DNA of 64,000 nt, from NCBI RefSeq assembly GCF_000771405.1, contig NZ_JDUI01000003.1, forward strand, positions 124,001 through 188,000, written 5' to 3'. Numbering within the stretch: the stretch's first letter is position 1; every line of letters starts with the position of its first letter. A program made the position numbers and the translations under genes. Shown here one piece after another: positions 18,725 through 27,048 of this stretch. Below the pieces are notes generated by a model. The model did not search any database and was not told the DNA's origin. It saw only the letters and a list, made by a program, of their open reading frames with translations. This stretch comes from Bifidobacterium pullorum DSM 20433 (GTDB lineage: Bacteria > Actinomycetota > Actinomycetes > Actinomycetales > Bifidobacteriaceae).

Positions 18725-18761
18725 TTACAACGTTGAATATAGCGGATTTACATCGTTGGAA
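18725..18761 (-). promoter_or_regulatory. Operator pair upstream of the GH43 gene
   Basis: TTACAACGTTGAA (18725-18737) and TTACATCGTTGGAA (18748-18761) lie 35-70 bases before the GH43 start, about two helical turns apart. Confidence 0.65.
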
Positions 18762-18812
18762 CAAATCGTCCCGCGTGTTGCGCCTCGGGCAGGTCCGCAC
18801 TCCAACCTACCG

Positions 18813-19060
18813 CTGGACCATTTGATGCACATGCGCCGACAGGCTGCCGCAAAAGGATCAGCACGGTCACCCCAACTGAACCATTTGGCGCATAAGCACC
18901 ATCAGGCTGCCACAGAAGGATCAGTTCAGCCAGCCCAACTAGACCACCTGATGCACAAACACCGCCAGGCTGCCGCAAAAGGGCCAGCTCAGCCAGCCCA
19001 ACTAGACCATTTGGCGCACCGGCACCATCAAGCTGCGTCAAAAGGACAGACCGGTGCACC
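18813..19060. repeat. Four imperfect 63-bp tandem units
   Basis: Units begin at 18813 (CTGGACC), 18876 (CTGAACC), 18939 (CTAGACC) and 19002 (CTAGACC) with exact 63-bp period. Each carries GCACAAGCACC-like, CAGGCTGCCGCAAAAGG and CAGCCAGCCCAACT-like segments. Because 63 is a multiple of three, both strands stay open across the array and give repetitive peptides, but neither has a ribosome site. A related array lies at 52744-52885. Apart from these repeats and the operators the 405-base gap holds nothing else. Confidence 0.9.
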
Positions 19061-19095
19061 CGGCCAGGCCAAGGCCGGCTCACGCCGCCCCCGGC

Positions 19096-20163
19096 CTACA
19101 GCCGCAAACCGCCGTCGGGGATCGGGCGCGTGGAGTTGCGCACCACCAGCGTGGACGACACCTTGCGGAACACCGAGGTGCCCTCGGGCGCGCCGAACGG
19201 CGACACCCCGTCGATCCGGTCACGCAGCACGCGCACGGACAGCCGCGCCACGGCCTCCAATCCCGGCGCGATCGTGGTCAGCGCCGGAGTCAGGTACTGC
19301 GAATCGTCGGAGTTGTCGAAGCCGATCACCGCGATATCCTCGGGGATGCGCAGCCCATGCATCTGGATCGCATGCATCACGCCGGAGGCGAGCATGTCGT
19401 TGAGCGCCACCACGCCATCCGGCACCACGCCGGAATCCAGCAACGTGTTCATGGCGCGCAGACCGTCGTCACGATGCCACATCTTCGACGGCACCACAAG
19501 GCGCTCGTCGAACGGGATGCCCATCTCCTCCAACGCCTCGAGATACCCCTGCAGGCGCAGCGCCGCCGAACCGACCTTCTCCCCCGGATGCGTGCCGACC
19601 ACAGCCAACCGCCGGCACCCGGTCTGCAGCAGGTACTTGGTCGCGCGCTTGGCGCCCTCGACGTTCTCGGTGGCCACATGGTCCACCTTATCGGTGAAGA
19701 TGCGTTCGCCGATCAGCACCAGCGGATAGTCCACATCCAGCTCGGCCACATCGTCCTGTCCGAGTTCCAAGGGGCTGAAGATCAGCCCGTCGAGCATGGC
19801 CTGCTGGGTGCCGTGCAACGCCTCCAGCTCCCCCTGGCGCGAATACAGCGTCGGTTCGACGATGACGCGCATGCCCAGTTTCTTGGCCTCCTCGATCACC
19901 AGGGACGACAGCTGCGCGAAATACGGCATGACCAGATCAGGCACCGCCAGACCGATGATCCCCGTGTGCCCGGTGCGCAGGTTGCGCGCCGTCACGTTCA
20001 CCGTATAGCCGAGCTTCTTGATCGAGGCCATCACCTTGTCACGCGTGCGTTGGGAGATGAACGGATAGTCGTTCACCACGTTCGACACCGTCTTGACGGA
20101 CACCCCCGCGTCCTCGGCCACATCCCGCATCGTTACGGCGTGATCGTTCTCCCTGCGAGCCAT
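19096..20163 (-). CDS. LacI-family transcription regulator
   Basis: A 355-residue LacI-type regulator with helix-turn-helix VTMRDVAEDAGVSVKTVSN (residues 10-28), hinge VNVTARNLRTG and a sugar-binding domain ending LTPALTTIAPG. GGAGG lies six bases before ATG 20163. A longer frame to 20232 is only leader sequence, which contains the operator CTACAACGATAGA (20195-20207) suited to autoregulation. The recognition helix SVKTVSNVVN is identical to that of the regulator at 12911-13960. It lies between GH43 genes, so arabino-oligosaccharide control is inferred. Confidence 0.88.
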   Translation of the reverse strand: MARRENDHAVTMRDVAEDAGVSVKTVSNVVNDYPFISQRTRDKVMASIKKLGYTVNVTARNLRTGHTGIIGLAVPDLVMPYFAQLSSLVIEEAKKLGMRVIVEPTLYSRQGELEALHGTQQAMLDGLIFSPLELGQDDVAELDVDYPLVLIGERIFTDKVDHVATENVEGAKRATKYLLQTGCRRLAVVGTHPGEKVGSAALRLQGYLEALEEMGIPFDERLVVPSKMWHRDDGLRAMNTLLDSGVVPDGVVALNDMLASGVMHAIQMHGLRIPEDIAVIGFDNSDDSQYLTPALTTIAPGLEAVARLSVRVLRDRIDGVSPFGAPEGTSVFRKVSSTLVVRNSTRPIPDGGLRL

Positions 20164-20194
20164 CGGTGCCTCCGTTTCCGCGTACCCATTCCCC

Positions 20195-20207
20195 CTACAA
20201 CGATAGA
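20195..20207 (-). promoter_or_regulatory. Operator in the leader of the second LacI gene
   Basis: CTACAACGATAGA lies 32-44 bases before the regulator's ATG and matches the arabinan operator motif on one side. Confidence 0.45.
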
Positions 20208-20275
20208 CAATCGGCCTGACCCCGCGCAACATCCGCGGGAGTCAGGCCGATTCGCCGGTCCGGACCGGGCAGGGG

Positions 20276-22396
20276 TCACGCCACGGTGACCTCCATCATC
20301 ACCTCGGCATACGCCGGGTCGAGCTCCTCGCGGGTCTCCACGTCCAGCAGCGGCATGCCCTCGGCGGACCAGTGCACGCGCCGCACCTGGGCGTCGCGCC
20401 CGCCGTAACGGCCGTTCTCGTATTCGGCGTTGTGGAACACGTAGATCATGTTGCCGTCCTCGTCACGCGACCACATGCCGTGCCCGGTGCCGAGCTGCCA
20501 TTCGCCGTTGTACAGGCCCGACTTCTGCAGCGGGTAGTCGAGCTTGGTCCACACGGCCGGGTCGAGCAGGTCCGCGCCCTGTCCGGCGGGGGCGGTCACC
20601 AGTCCGGTGGTGTAGTCGATGCCGACCGACGAACCCGAATAGATCAGGAAGATGCGGCCGTCGCGCACCACCGCGTTCGGTCCTTCGGCGATGAGGTTGT
20701 CCCAGGCGAATTCGGGGACCACGATCTGCCGCGGACGGCTGGTCAACCGCGCCGGGTTCGACGGGTCGAAGCGGGCGATCCACACGCTGCCGACCTGCTG
20801 CCAGGCGTAGTACCAGTTGCCGGAGTCGCCGATCACGGTCATGTCGAGGGAGATGAGCTGGACGGGGTTGAGAATGTCCTCGTCCGGTCCAAGGATCGGC
20901 TCGGGCACCGTCCAGTTGGCGGGGTCACGCGGGTCGAGGTCCAGGCCGGCCTCATCCTTCTTCAGCTGCATGATGTGGCAGCGGCCGGTCCACATGTCCG
21001 GCTTGCCGGCGCGGTCGTTCGGCGTGCCGTCGGCGTTCGTGGCCTCGCCGTCGAAGCACGGCATGAACAGGATGGACAGCCGTCCGGCGATCACGTGCAG
21101 TTCCGGAGCCCAGAAGCAGCCGGTCATCGCCCGCCCCTCGGAGTTCAGGTCGCCGCGCACCAGCAGGTCAATCTCGCGTTCGCGACCGCCGGCGGCGTCG
21201 GACAGCCCCTCGATGGTGTCGGCCACGCGCAGCGGCATGTGGGTGCGGCCGTCGCGCGGGTCGATGCAGTTGCCGTCCGCATCCTCGGTGGCGATGAACA
21301 TGAACATCGGCTTGCCGTTGAAGCTCCAGGCGAACACCGACGGGTCGGCGCGCTCCACGGCGAACGGCACCGGGTACGTGGTCTGGCGGATACGGCCGCG
21401 GATCGCGCGGCTTTCGCCAGGCTTGAGCCGCCCTTCCGCGGCGTCGTCGGCCAGGCGTTCGAGCGCGGCCATATCCCAGTCGACGGCGCGGGTGGCCTTG
21501 GAGCCGTCCGAATAGGTCAGGTCGGCGCGGACGTCGGCGAACCAGCGGACCGCCTCGCGCGCCTCCGGGCCGCGCAGCGAGGCCATGAGGCTGCACGTGG
21601 GGGCGGAGGATCCGGTGTTGTAGACGCGGCCGAACCGTTCGATCAGACGGGAGGCCTCCACGTCGCTGACGGTGATGACGTTGCCCGGCACCACGTCGGG
21701 GATGCCAAAGCGCACGGCGGCATCCTCGTCCGAGCCGGACGCGGCCGGCGCCGCATCGTGGTCGATCCCCGCCACGGGCACGGTGTCCGCCACGGCGGAT
21801 TCGATGTCGTCGACGACCGCGTACAGCGCGCGGCCCTCGTCGTCACGCCAACGGATGACGTAACGTTCCGCCTGCGCGTCGTAGGCGACGCTCGGGTGGT
21901 GCACGCCGGCGAGCGTGTCGAGACGGACGAGGCCGAGCTGGTCGTAGGAGGTCAGGTCACGGCTGACCGTGAGCAGGAACGCGGAGGCCTCGGACCCGTC
22001 GGGGTCGCCGCCGCGGGTGGTGCGGGTGGCCGCGACCGCGAACCGGCCGTCCTTGAGACGGAACAGATAGGGGTCCTTCAGGCTTTTGAGGACGATGTCG
22101 ACGTCGGGCATCACCGCGTCGACGGCAGCGGCGGCGCTGGCGGGACGCGGCGCATCGAACCGGTCGGCCTTGAACCGGCGGGCGGCGGTGCATGCGCGGC
22201 GGGCGGAGGCAGGCACGGAGGCGACGGGAACGCCCGCGGCGAACAGGATGCCGTAGTTCTCGTTCAGCGGCGTCCAGACGCTGTCGATGTGGGAGCGCAG
22301 GGCGAGGTGCATGCTCAGGGCGATGTCGGCGTTGTTCGCCTCCTCGCGTTTGGTGGGTTTGCGCGTGTAGCACAGCAGGGAATACGTACCGGCCAT
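20276..22396 (-). CDS. Large two-part GH43 glycosidase, cytoplasmic
   Basis: A 706-residue protein without signal peptide. The C-terminal half (about 345-700) is a recognisable GH43 propeller: base Asp in VERADPSVFAW, middle Asp in LISLDMTVIGD, acid Glu in LIAEGPNAVVRDG, plus GCFWAPELHV. The N-terminal part (about 95-200) resembles two further GH43 blades (LKDPYLFRLKDGRFAVAATR, then GVHHPSVAYD), interrupted by a beta-rich insert with a GNVITVSD motif. This may be a degenerate second propeller or a substrate platform. ATG 22396 is preceded by AAGGG. It is divergent from the exported arabinanase, with three operator copies between. Substrate is uncertain. Confidence 0.75.
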   Translation of the reverse strand: MAGTYSLLCYTRKPTKREEANNADIALSMHLALRSHIDSVWTPLNENYGILFAAGVPVASVPASARRACTAARRFKADRFDAPRPASAAAAVDAVMPDVDIVLKSLKDPYLFRLKDGRFAVAATRTTRGGDPDGSEASAFLLTVSRDLTSYDQLGLVRLDTLAGVHHPSVAYDAQAERYVIRWRDDEGRALYAVVDDIESAVADTVPVAGIDHDAAPAASGSDEDAAVRFGIPDVVPGNVITVSDVEASRLIERFGRVYNTGSSAPTCSLMASLRGPEAREAVRWFADVRADLTYSDGSKATRAVDWDMAALERLADDAAEGRLKPGESRAIRGRIRQTTYPVPFAVERADPSVFAWSFNGKPMFMFIATEDADGNCIDPRDGRTHMPLRVADTIEGLSDAAGGREREIDLLVRGDLNSEGRAMTGCFWAPELHVIAGRLSILFMPCFDGEATNADGTPNDRAGKPDMWTGRCHIMQLKKDEAGLDLDPRDPANWTVPEPILGPDEDILNPVQLISLDMTVIGDSGNWYYAWQQVGSVWIARFDPSNPARLTSRPRQIVVPEFAWDNLIAEGPNAVVRDGRIFLIYSGSSVGIDYTTGLVTAPAGQGADLLDPAVWTKLDYPLQKSGLYNGEWQLGTGHGMWSRDEDGNMIYVFHNAEYENGRYGGRDAQVRRVHWSAEGMPLLDVETREELDPAYAEVMMEVTVA

Positions 22397-22425
22397 GGTG
22401 GAGACCCTTTCAGTTGTGTCATGTT

Positions 22426-22485
22426 TTACATCGTTGTACAGTATAGTGTATTACATCGTTGTATATACGACACGCAACGATGCGG
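22426..22485. promoter_or_regulatory. Operators between divergent GH43 genes
   Basis: TTACATCGTTGTAC (22426-22439) and TTACATCGTTGTAT (22451-22464) are almost identical and 25 bases apart. GCAACGATGCGG (22474-22485) is a third, inverted half. They lie between GH43 genes starting at 22396 (minus) and 22526 (plus) and can control both. Confidence 0.7.
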
Positions 22486-22525
22486 AACAAGGCCGCGCAG
22501 CAGCGGCCGGGAAGGGAAGAAGCCC

Positions 22526-24082
22526 ATGTCACTATCCACCACACTGCGTCGAATCACTGCGGCCATCGCCTCCATGACACTGATGGTCACGGCCTTCGCC
22601 GGATGCTCCGGCACGCAATCCGCCGGCGAGGGCGGCGACTCGTCGTCCGAGATCCAACGCGTCTCCTCGCACGACCCGTCCATCGTCAAGGACGGCGACA
22701 CCTACTACGTCTTCGGCTCCCACCGCGCGTGGGCCAAGAGCACCGATCTGGTCAACTGGCAGACCTTCGAGAACAACCTGAGCACCGACTACGAGACGAT
22801 CCTCGCCGACATCTGGGAGGAATGGTCCAAGCAGTCCACCAACCCGGACGTCGAGGGCAACATGTGGGCGCCGGACGTGTTCTGGAACGAGACGATGGGC
22901 AAGTGGTGCATGTACCTGTCCGTCAACGGCGACAACTACCGCTCCGTGATCGTGCTGCTGACCGCCGACGACATCGAGGGCGACTGGACCTACGTGGGCC
23001 CGGTCGTCTACTCCGGATTCACCAAGGTCAACGTGAACCGCACCGACGTGGAGCAGGTGCTGGGCGAGGACGCGGACCTGACCCGCTACCAGTCGCAGAG
23101 CGACACCGGCATCAACGCCATCGACCCGACCGTCAAGACCGACGAGGACGGCACGATGTGGATGGTGTACGGCTCCTGGTTCGGCGGCGTCTGGATGTTC
23201 AAGCTCGACCCGACCACCGGCCTGCGCGACTACACCGCCACCTATGAGACCGTCGAGAACCAGTCCGACGCCTACTACGGCATCAAGGTGGCCGGCGGCT
23301 TCGGCAACTCCGGCGAAGGCGCGTACCTGGCCCACACCAACGACCACTGGTACCTGTTCCTCTCCTACGGACACCTCCAGCAGACCGGCGGCTACCAGGT
23401 CCGCGTCTTCCGCTCCGACTCGATCACCGGACCGTACGTGGACCAGGCCGGCAACACGGCCGTCGCCACCAGCGCCGAAGGCAACAACTGGCAGGGCGAC
23501 ACGGGCATCCGCCTGATGAGCTCGATTCAGTGGAGCGGCAACGACAACGCCGACATCGAGGTCTCCCAAGGCCACAACTCGGTGCTCGTGGACGATGACG
23601 GCACCACGTACATCGTGTACCACACCCGCTTCTCCGGCCGCGGCGAGGTCCACGAGGTGCGCGTGCGCGAGCTCATGCCTACCGCCGACGGCTGGCTGGT
23701 GGCCGCGCCGTACGAATACACGGGTACCAAGGCCGACACCGCCGGCTACGACGCCGCCGACCTGGCCGGCGACTACGAGCTGGTGACCCACGAGAAGAGC
23801 ACCTATTTCAAGGGACCGAAGAAGGTCACCGACAAGGAGAGCACCGACTACCGCGGCGTCAACAAGCCGGTGAACATCACACTCAACGAGGACGGCACCG
23901 TCTCCGGCGACCAGACCGGCACCTGGGAGGCGTCCGAGGGATCCAACCAGATGACGATCACGCTCGGCGACGTGACCTACACCGGTGACTTCGCCAAGCT
24001 GCCGCGCGACCTGGACGGCAAGGAGGTCATGACCTTCAGCGCCCTGGGCGACAACCTGTGCATCTGGGGTTCACAGCAGTAA
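22526..24082 (+). CDS. Exported GH43 endo-alpha-1,5-L-arabinanase, lipoprotein
   Basis: A 518-residue secreted enzyme expected to cut the arabinan backbone outside the cell. The signal peptide MSLSTTLRRITAAIASMTLM ends in a lipobox-like AFAGC, so surface anchoring is likely. The GH43 propeller shows base Asp in SSHDPSIVKDGD, modulator Asp in GINAIDPTVK and acid Glu in GNSGEGAYLAH. MWMVYGSWFGGVWMF is typical of endo-arabinanases. A C-terminal beta domain (about 400-518, from LAGDYELVTHEKS) matches the GH43_C type. The open frame continues far upstream, antisense to the neighbouring gene, but the signal peptide and GGGAAG ribosome site fix the start at 22526. Confidence 0.88.
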   Translation: MSLSTTLRRITAAIASMTLMVTAFAGCSGTQSAGEGGDSSSEIQRVSSHDPSIVKDGDTYYVFGSHRAWAKSTDLVNWQTFENNLSTDYETILADIWEEWSKQSTNPDVEGNMWAPDVFWNETMGKWCMYLSVNGDNYRSVIVLLTADDIEGDWTYVGPVVYSGFTKVNVNRTDVEQVLGEDADLTRYQSQSDTGINAIDPTVKTDEDGTMWMVYGSWFGGVWMFKLDPTTGLRDYTATYETVENQSDAYYGIKVAGGFGNSGEGAYLAHTNDHWYLFLSYGHLQQTGGYQVRVFRSDSITGPYVDQAGNTAVATSAEGNNWQGDTGIRLMSSIQWSGNDNADIEVSQGHNSVLVDDDGTTYIVYHTRFSGRGEVHEVRVRELMPTADGWLVAAPYEYTGTKADTAGYDAADLAGDYELVTHEKSTYFKGPKKVTDKESTDYRGVNKPVNITLNEDGTVSGDQTGTWEASEGSNQMTITLGDVTYTGDFAKLPRDLDGKEVMTFSALGDNLCIWGSQQ

Positions 24083-24091
24083 GGAGCAACC

Positions 24092-25726
24092 ATGGCCTTC
24101 CCCCAATACCCCCTGGCCCCCGGCCGCGTGGCCATCCATGACCCGGCGATCGTGGAGGACCACGGCACGTATTACATCTTCGGCACCCACCGCCGTTGCG
24201 CCCGCAGCACCGACATGGTGTACTGGGAACGGTTCGAGAACAATCTGAGCCGCGACCCCGAGTCCGTGCTCGGCGGCATCTGGGAGGCGTGGCCCAAGCA
24301 GCCGGAGAACCCGGACGTGCGCGGCAACACCTGGGCGCCGGACGTGATTTGGAACCCCGCGATGGGCAAGTGGTGCATGTACCTGTCCGTCAACGGCCAC
24401 GAGTTCCGTTCGGTGATCGTGCTGCTGACCGCGGACCGGCTCGACGGCGACTGGACCTACGTGGGCCCGGTGGTCTACTCGGGGTTCGACGCCTCGAACG
24501 TGGGGAACACCGACGTGCCGCGCGTGCTCGGTGGTGACGCCGCCCGCGATCTGCCCGACCGGTACCTCTCGCTCAAGGACACCCGCATCAACGCCATCGA
24601 CGCCGCGCCGATCCTGTGCGAGCACGGCGAGATGTGGATGAGCTTCGGCTCCTGGTTCGGCGGCATCTGGATGTTCAAGCTGGATCCGGCCACCGGTCTG
24701 CGCGACTACGACGCCACCTATCCGTACGTCAAGGACGCCTCCGACCCGTACTACGGTGTGAAGGTGGCCGGCGGCTACTGGAACTCCGGCGAAGGCTCGT
24801 ATTTCGTGCGCAAGAACGGCTGGTGGTACCTGTTCCTCTCCTACGGCTGGTTGGGCACGACCGGCGGCTACCAGATCCGCATCTTCCGTTCGAAGCACCT
24901 GCTCGGCCCGTACGTGGACCAGAACGGGAATCCGGCGATCTCCGCCGGCGAGATCCCCGACAATCTGACGAAGGACACCGGCGTGCGCCTGACGTCCTCG
25001 GTGCTGTGGAGCGGCGGCCCGGCCACGCTTGACACGGTCGAGGTCTCGCAGGGACACAACTCGGTGCTGCACCGCCGTAGCGACGGCCGGCTGTTCCTGA
25101 CGTATCACACGCGGTTCATCGGGCGCGAGGGCGAGGATTACGAGACGCATATCCGCGAGCTGCTGCCGACCGAGGACGGCTGGCTCGTGGCCGCGCCGTA
25201 CGAGTACCGCGGGCAGGTGGCCATGCCGCCGCGCCCGGCCGCAGGAAGCGACGACGCCGCAGCATCCGATTCCGTCGGCACCATGCCGTCGGCGGGCCCG
25301 GACGCCTCTACGCTTCCGGCGTATCTGGCGGGCGACTACGAGCTGGTCCGGCACGACCCGCACACGTTCTACAACGGCGAGCGCGGCGCCGACGGCGAGT
25401 TCGTCGGCATCAACCGCCCGGAGACGATCACATTGCAGCCGGATGGCCGGGTGACCAGCGGCGGCGTGGTCTCGTTCTTCGACACCCCGGACGCGAATCT
25501 GCCGCGGTCGACGGACGGCCCGGCCGTGCGCGGCACCTGGCGGATGCTCGGCGCGGGCGGGGCGACCGGAGTGCGCTGCTGCGAGACGGACATGGCGATC
25601 ACGCTCGACGGCGTGACCTACACCGGCGTGTTCGCCGAGCTGCCGCGTGAGACCGATGGACGCATGACGCTGACGTTCTCCGCGATCGGCGGCAACCGGA
25701 CCATCTGGGGCGCGCGCCTGGCGTGA
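24092..25726 (+). CDS. Cytoplasmic GH43 arabinanase paralogue
   Basis: A 544-residue close paralogue of the preceding enzyme without signal peptide. The same catalytic triad is present: Asp in AIHDPAIVEDHG, Asp in INAIDAAPILC and Glu in NSGEGSYFVRK, with MWMSFGSWFGGIWMF and a C-terminal GH43_C-like domain (LAGDYELVRHDPH to the end). An alanine/serine/proline linker of about 35 residues (about 372-408) separates the domains. It begins nine bases after the arabinanase stop with AAGGAG before ATG, so the two are co-transcribed. The pair suggests outside and inside cutting of the same substrate. Exo activity on short oligomers is possible. Confidence 0.85.
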   Translation: MAFPQYPLAPGRVAIHDPAIVEDHGTYYIFGTHRRCARSTDMVYWERFENNLSRDPESVLGGIWEAWPKQPENPDVRGNTWAPDVIWNPAMGKWCMYLSVNGHEFRSVIVLLTADRLDGDWTYVGPVVYSGFDASNVGNTDVPRVLGGDAARDLPDRYLSLKDTRINAIDAAPILCEHGEMWMSFGSWFGGIWMFKLDPATGLRDYDATYPYVKDASDPYYGVKVAGGYWNSGEGSYFVRKNGWWYLFLSYGWLGTTGGYQIRIFRSKHLLGPYVDQNGNPAISAGEIPDNLTKDTGVRLTSSVLWSGGPATLDTVEVSQGHNSVLHRRSDGRLFLTYHTRFIGREGEDYETHIRELLPTEDGWLVAAPYEYRGQVAMPPRPAAGSDDAAASDSVGTMPSAGPDASTLPAYLAGDYELVRHDPHTFYNGERGADGEFVGINRPETITLQPDGRVTSGGVVSFFDTPDANLPRSTDGPAVRGTWRMLGAGGATGVRCCETDMAITLDGVTYTGVFAELPRETDGRMTLTFSAIGGNRTIWGARLA

Positions 25727-25750
25727 CGACGCCCCTCCCCTCCAACACCT

Positions 25751-25788
25751 GATGCGGATGCCTTCTTCTCGTCAAAGGCATCCGCATC
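25751..25788 (+). terminator. Hairpin terminator after the arabinanase pair
   Basis: GATGCGGATGCCTT (25751-25764) pairs with AAGGCATCCGCATC (25775-25788) over a 10-base loop, followed by GTTCTATC. It sits between converging genes and may serve both. Confidence 0.75.
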
Positions 25789-25794
25789 GTTCTA

Positions 25795-26703
25795 TCACGA
25801 GCGCAGACGGACGGCGGCGGCCATACCGCCGTCGCCGTATGTGGGCGAGGCCATGAAGGCGCGCGAATCCGGCTGATTCTCCAGCAACGCGGGGTGTTCG
25901 CGGACCGTGCGCTCCCACAGGTTGAGCCGGGCGATCGACGTGGCCTCGATGCCCAGGAGCGCATCCGTGAGATGGGCGGCGTATGCGGCATGGTGCTTGT
26001 CGATGAGATAGCGCATCGTTTCCAGACGCGTGGTCATGCTGGTGATGTTCGGGGTTGCCGGCGCGGTGCGGTATTCGATCAATGGCTCGGGGGCGATGGC
26101 GATGCGGGGCTCCTGTCCGGTCGCGGTTGTGTCCGCCGCCGTTGCCGCGGCTGTGAGCAACGACAGGCAGAAATCCCAGTCCTCGAATCCGGAGCGCATC
26201 GACTCGTCGTAGCCGCCGCATGTTTCCCAGACGGTTCGCCGGAACGTGAACGTCGCCGGGCAGGCGTTGCGCGGCAGGAAGTCGGCGATCGTGCCGCCGG
26301 TCGGTTTGACGACCGCGTCCAGCACACCGAAGGTCCGTAGCCAGCCGGATGCGGCGACGGCGGACGCGTCGCCGTCCAACAGGCCGACCGTCGTCGCCAG
26401 GAATGTCGGCAGCAGCCGGTCGTCGCCGTCCAGCACGGTCACGCAGTCGGTCCGCGCCGCTCGGATGCCGACGTTGCGCGCGGCGGACGGTCCGGCGTTC
26501 CCCTGCCGGACGACGGTGATGTCGTCCGCTTGTTCCAGTTCGTCCAGCACTTGTACGGATGCCAGATCCGTCGACCCGTCATCCACCACGATGATCGCAT
26601 CCGGACGCAGCGTCTGCCGCCGGACCGAATCGACGGCCTCACGAATCATCTCGTTCTGGTTGTAGCTGGTGATGACCACACTGACATTGCCCATGCCCAC
26701 CAT
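25795..26703 (-). CDS. Family 2 glycosyltransferase
   Basis: A 302-residue GT-A glycosyltransferase. The N-terminus VSVVITSYNQNEMIREAVDS and VDDGSTD bind the nucleotide sugar. VTVLDGDDRLLP supplies the metal-binding DxD-like acidic cluster, and SGFEDWDFCLSL is the acceptor-side ED motif. No membrane segment is visible. The start is chosen at ATG 26703 after GGGGGATA. ATG 26694 is equally possible, and the frame to 26904 is unsupported. It is an orphan: no other polysaccharide genes adjoin, so donor and acceptor are unknown. Confidence 0.85.
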   Translation of the reverse strand: MVGMGNVSVVITSYNQNEMIREAVDSVRRQTLRPDAIIVVDDGSTDLASVQVLDELEQADDITVVRQGNAGPSAARNVGIRAARTDCVTVLDGDDRLLPTFLATTVGLLDGDASAVAASGWLRTFGVLDAVVKPTGGTIADFLPRNACPATFTFRRTVWETCGGYDESMRSGFEDWDFCLSLLTAAATAADTTATGQEPRIAIAPEPLIEYRTAPATPNITSMTTRLETMRYLIDKHHAAYAAHLTDALLGIEATSIARLNLWERTVREHPALLENQPDSRAFMASPTYGDGGMAAAVRLRS

Positions 26704-26777
26704 TATCCCCCGCATTTGTTCCCGATTATGCCCGTCGTCGTTCCGGTTTTCAGGCATAGCGAGCAGATGAACGAGGC

Positions 26778-26816
26778 GCTCTGCTTTAGTTGCTGATCCG
26801 CAACTAAAAGCAGAGC
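26778..26816. repeat. Strong hairpin in the glycosyltransferase leader
   Basis: GCTCTGCTTTAGTTGC and GCAACTAAAAGCAGAGC form a stem with one bulged base around a 6-base loop. It lies about 75 bases upstream of the glycosyltransferase start, between divergent genes. It could be an attenuator-like leader element or a terminator reading from the AlbA_2 side. Confidence 0.6.
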
Positions 26817-26946
26817 ACAAAACACACGACAAACTCGGCCGACGGGCAACAACACCGCGCCAGTACACCCGAGTTCGCAACTCGCAGTCGAGAAACCGGA
26901 ACATACGAGGACTCTCAACGCATCATTGCATCTGACGATTCGGAAG

Positions 26947-27010
26947 CTTACCACTTAACTTACCACTTACTTACCACATCTGGTAAGTAAGTGGTAAGTT
27001 AAGTGGTAAG
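26947..27010. repeat. Perfect 64-bp palindrome, left boundary of the AlbA_2 gene
   Basis: Arms of 30 bases (26947-26976 and 26981-27010) are perfectly complementary around the loop CATC. Each arm is made of repeated half-sites CTTACCACTTAA, CTTACCACTTA and CTTACCA with 12- and 11-base steps. It ends 38 bases before the AlbA_2 start codon and so covers its promoter region. Confidence 0.97.
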
Positions 27011-27048
27011 TTGAAACACCAAGAGGCAACGAACACGGAGCAGACAAC

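Noticed and set aside
18748..19083. 111-codon minus-strand frame with a 21-residue repeat
   Set aside because: The frame stays open only because the DNA repeat is 63 bp. There is no ribosome site, and the operators for the GH43 promoter lie at its end.
20372..22525. Open frame of about 718 codons upstream of and in phase with the exported arabinanase
   Set aside because: It is antisense to the large GH43 gene, a common effect in high-GC DNA. The signal peptide and ribosome site place the real start at 22526.
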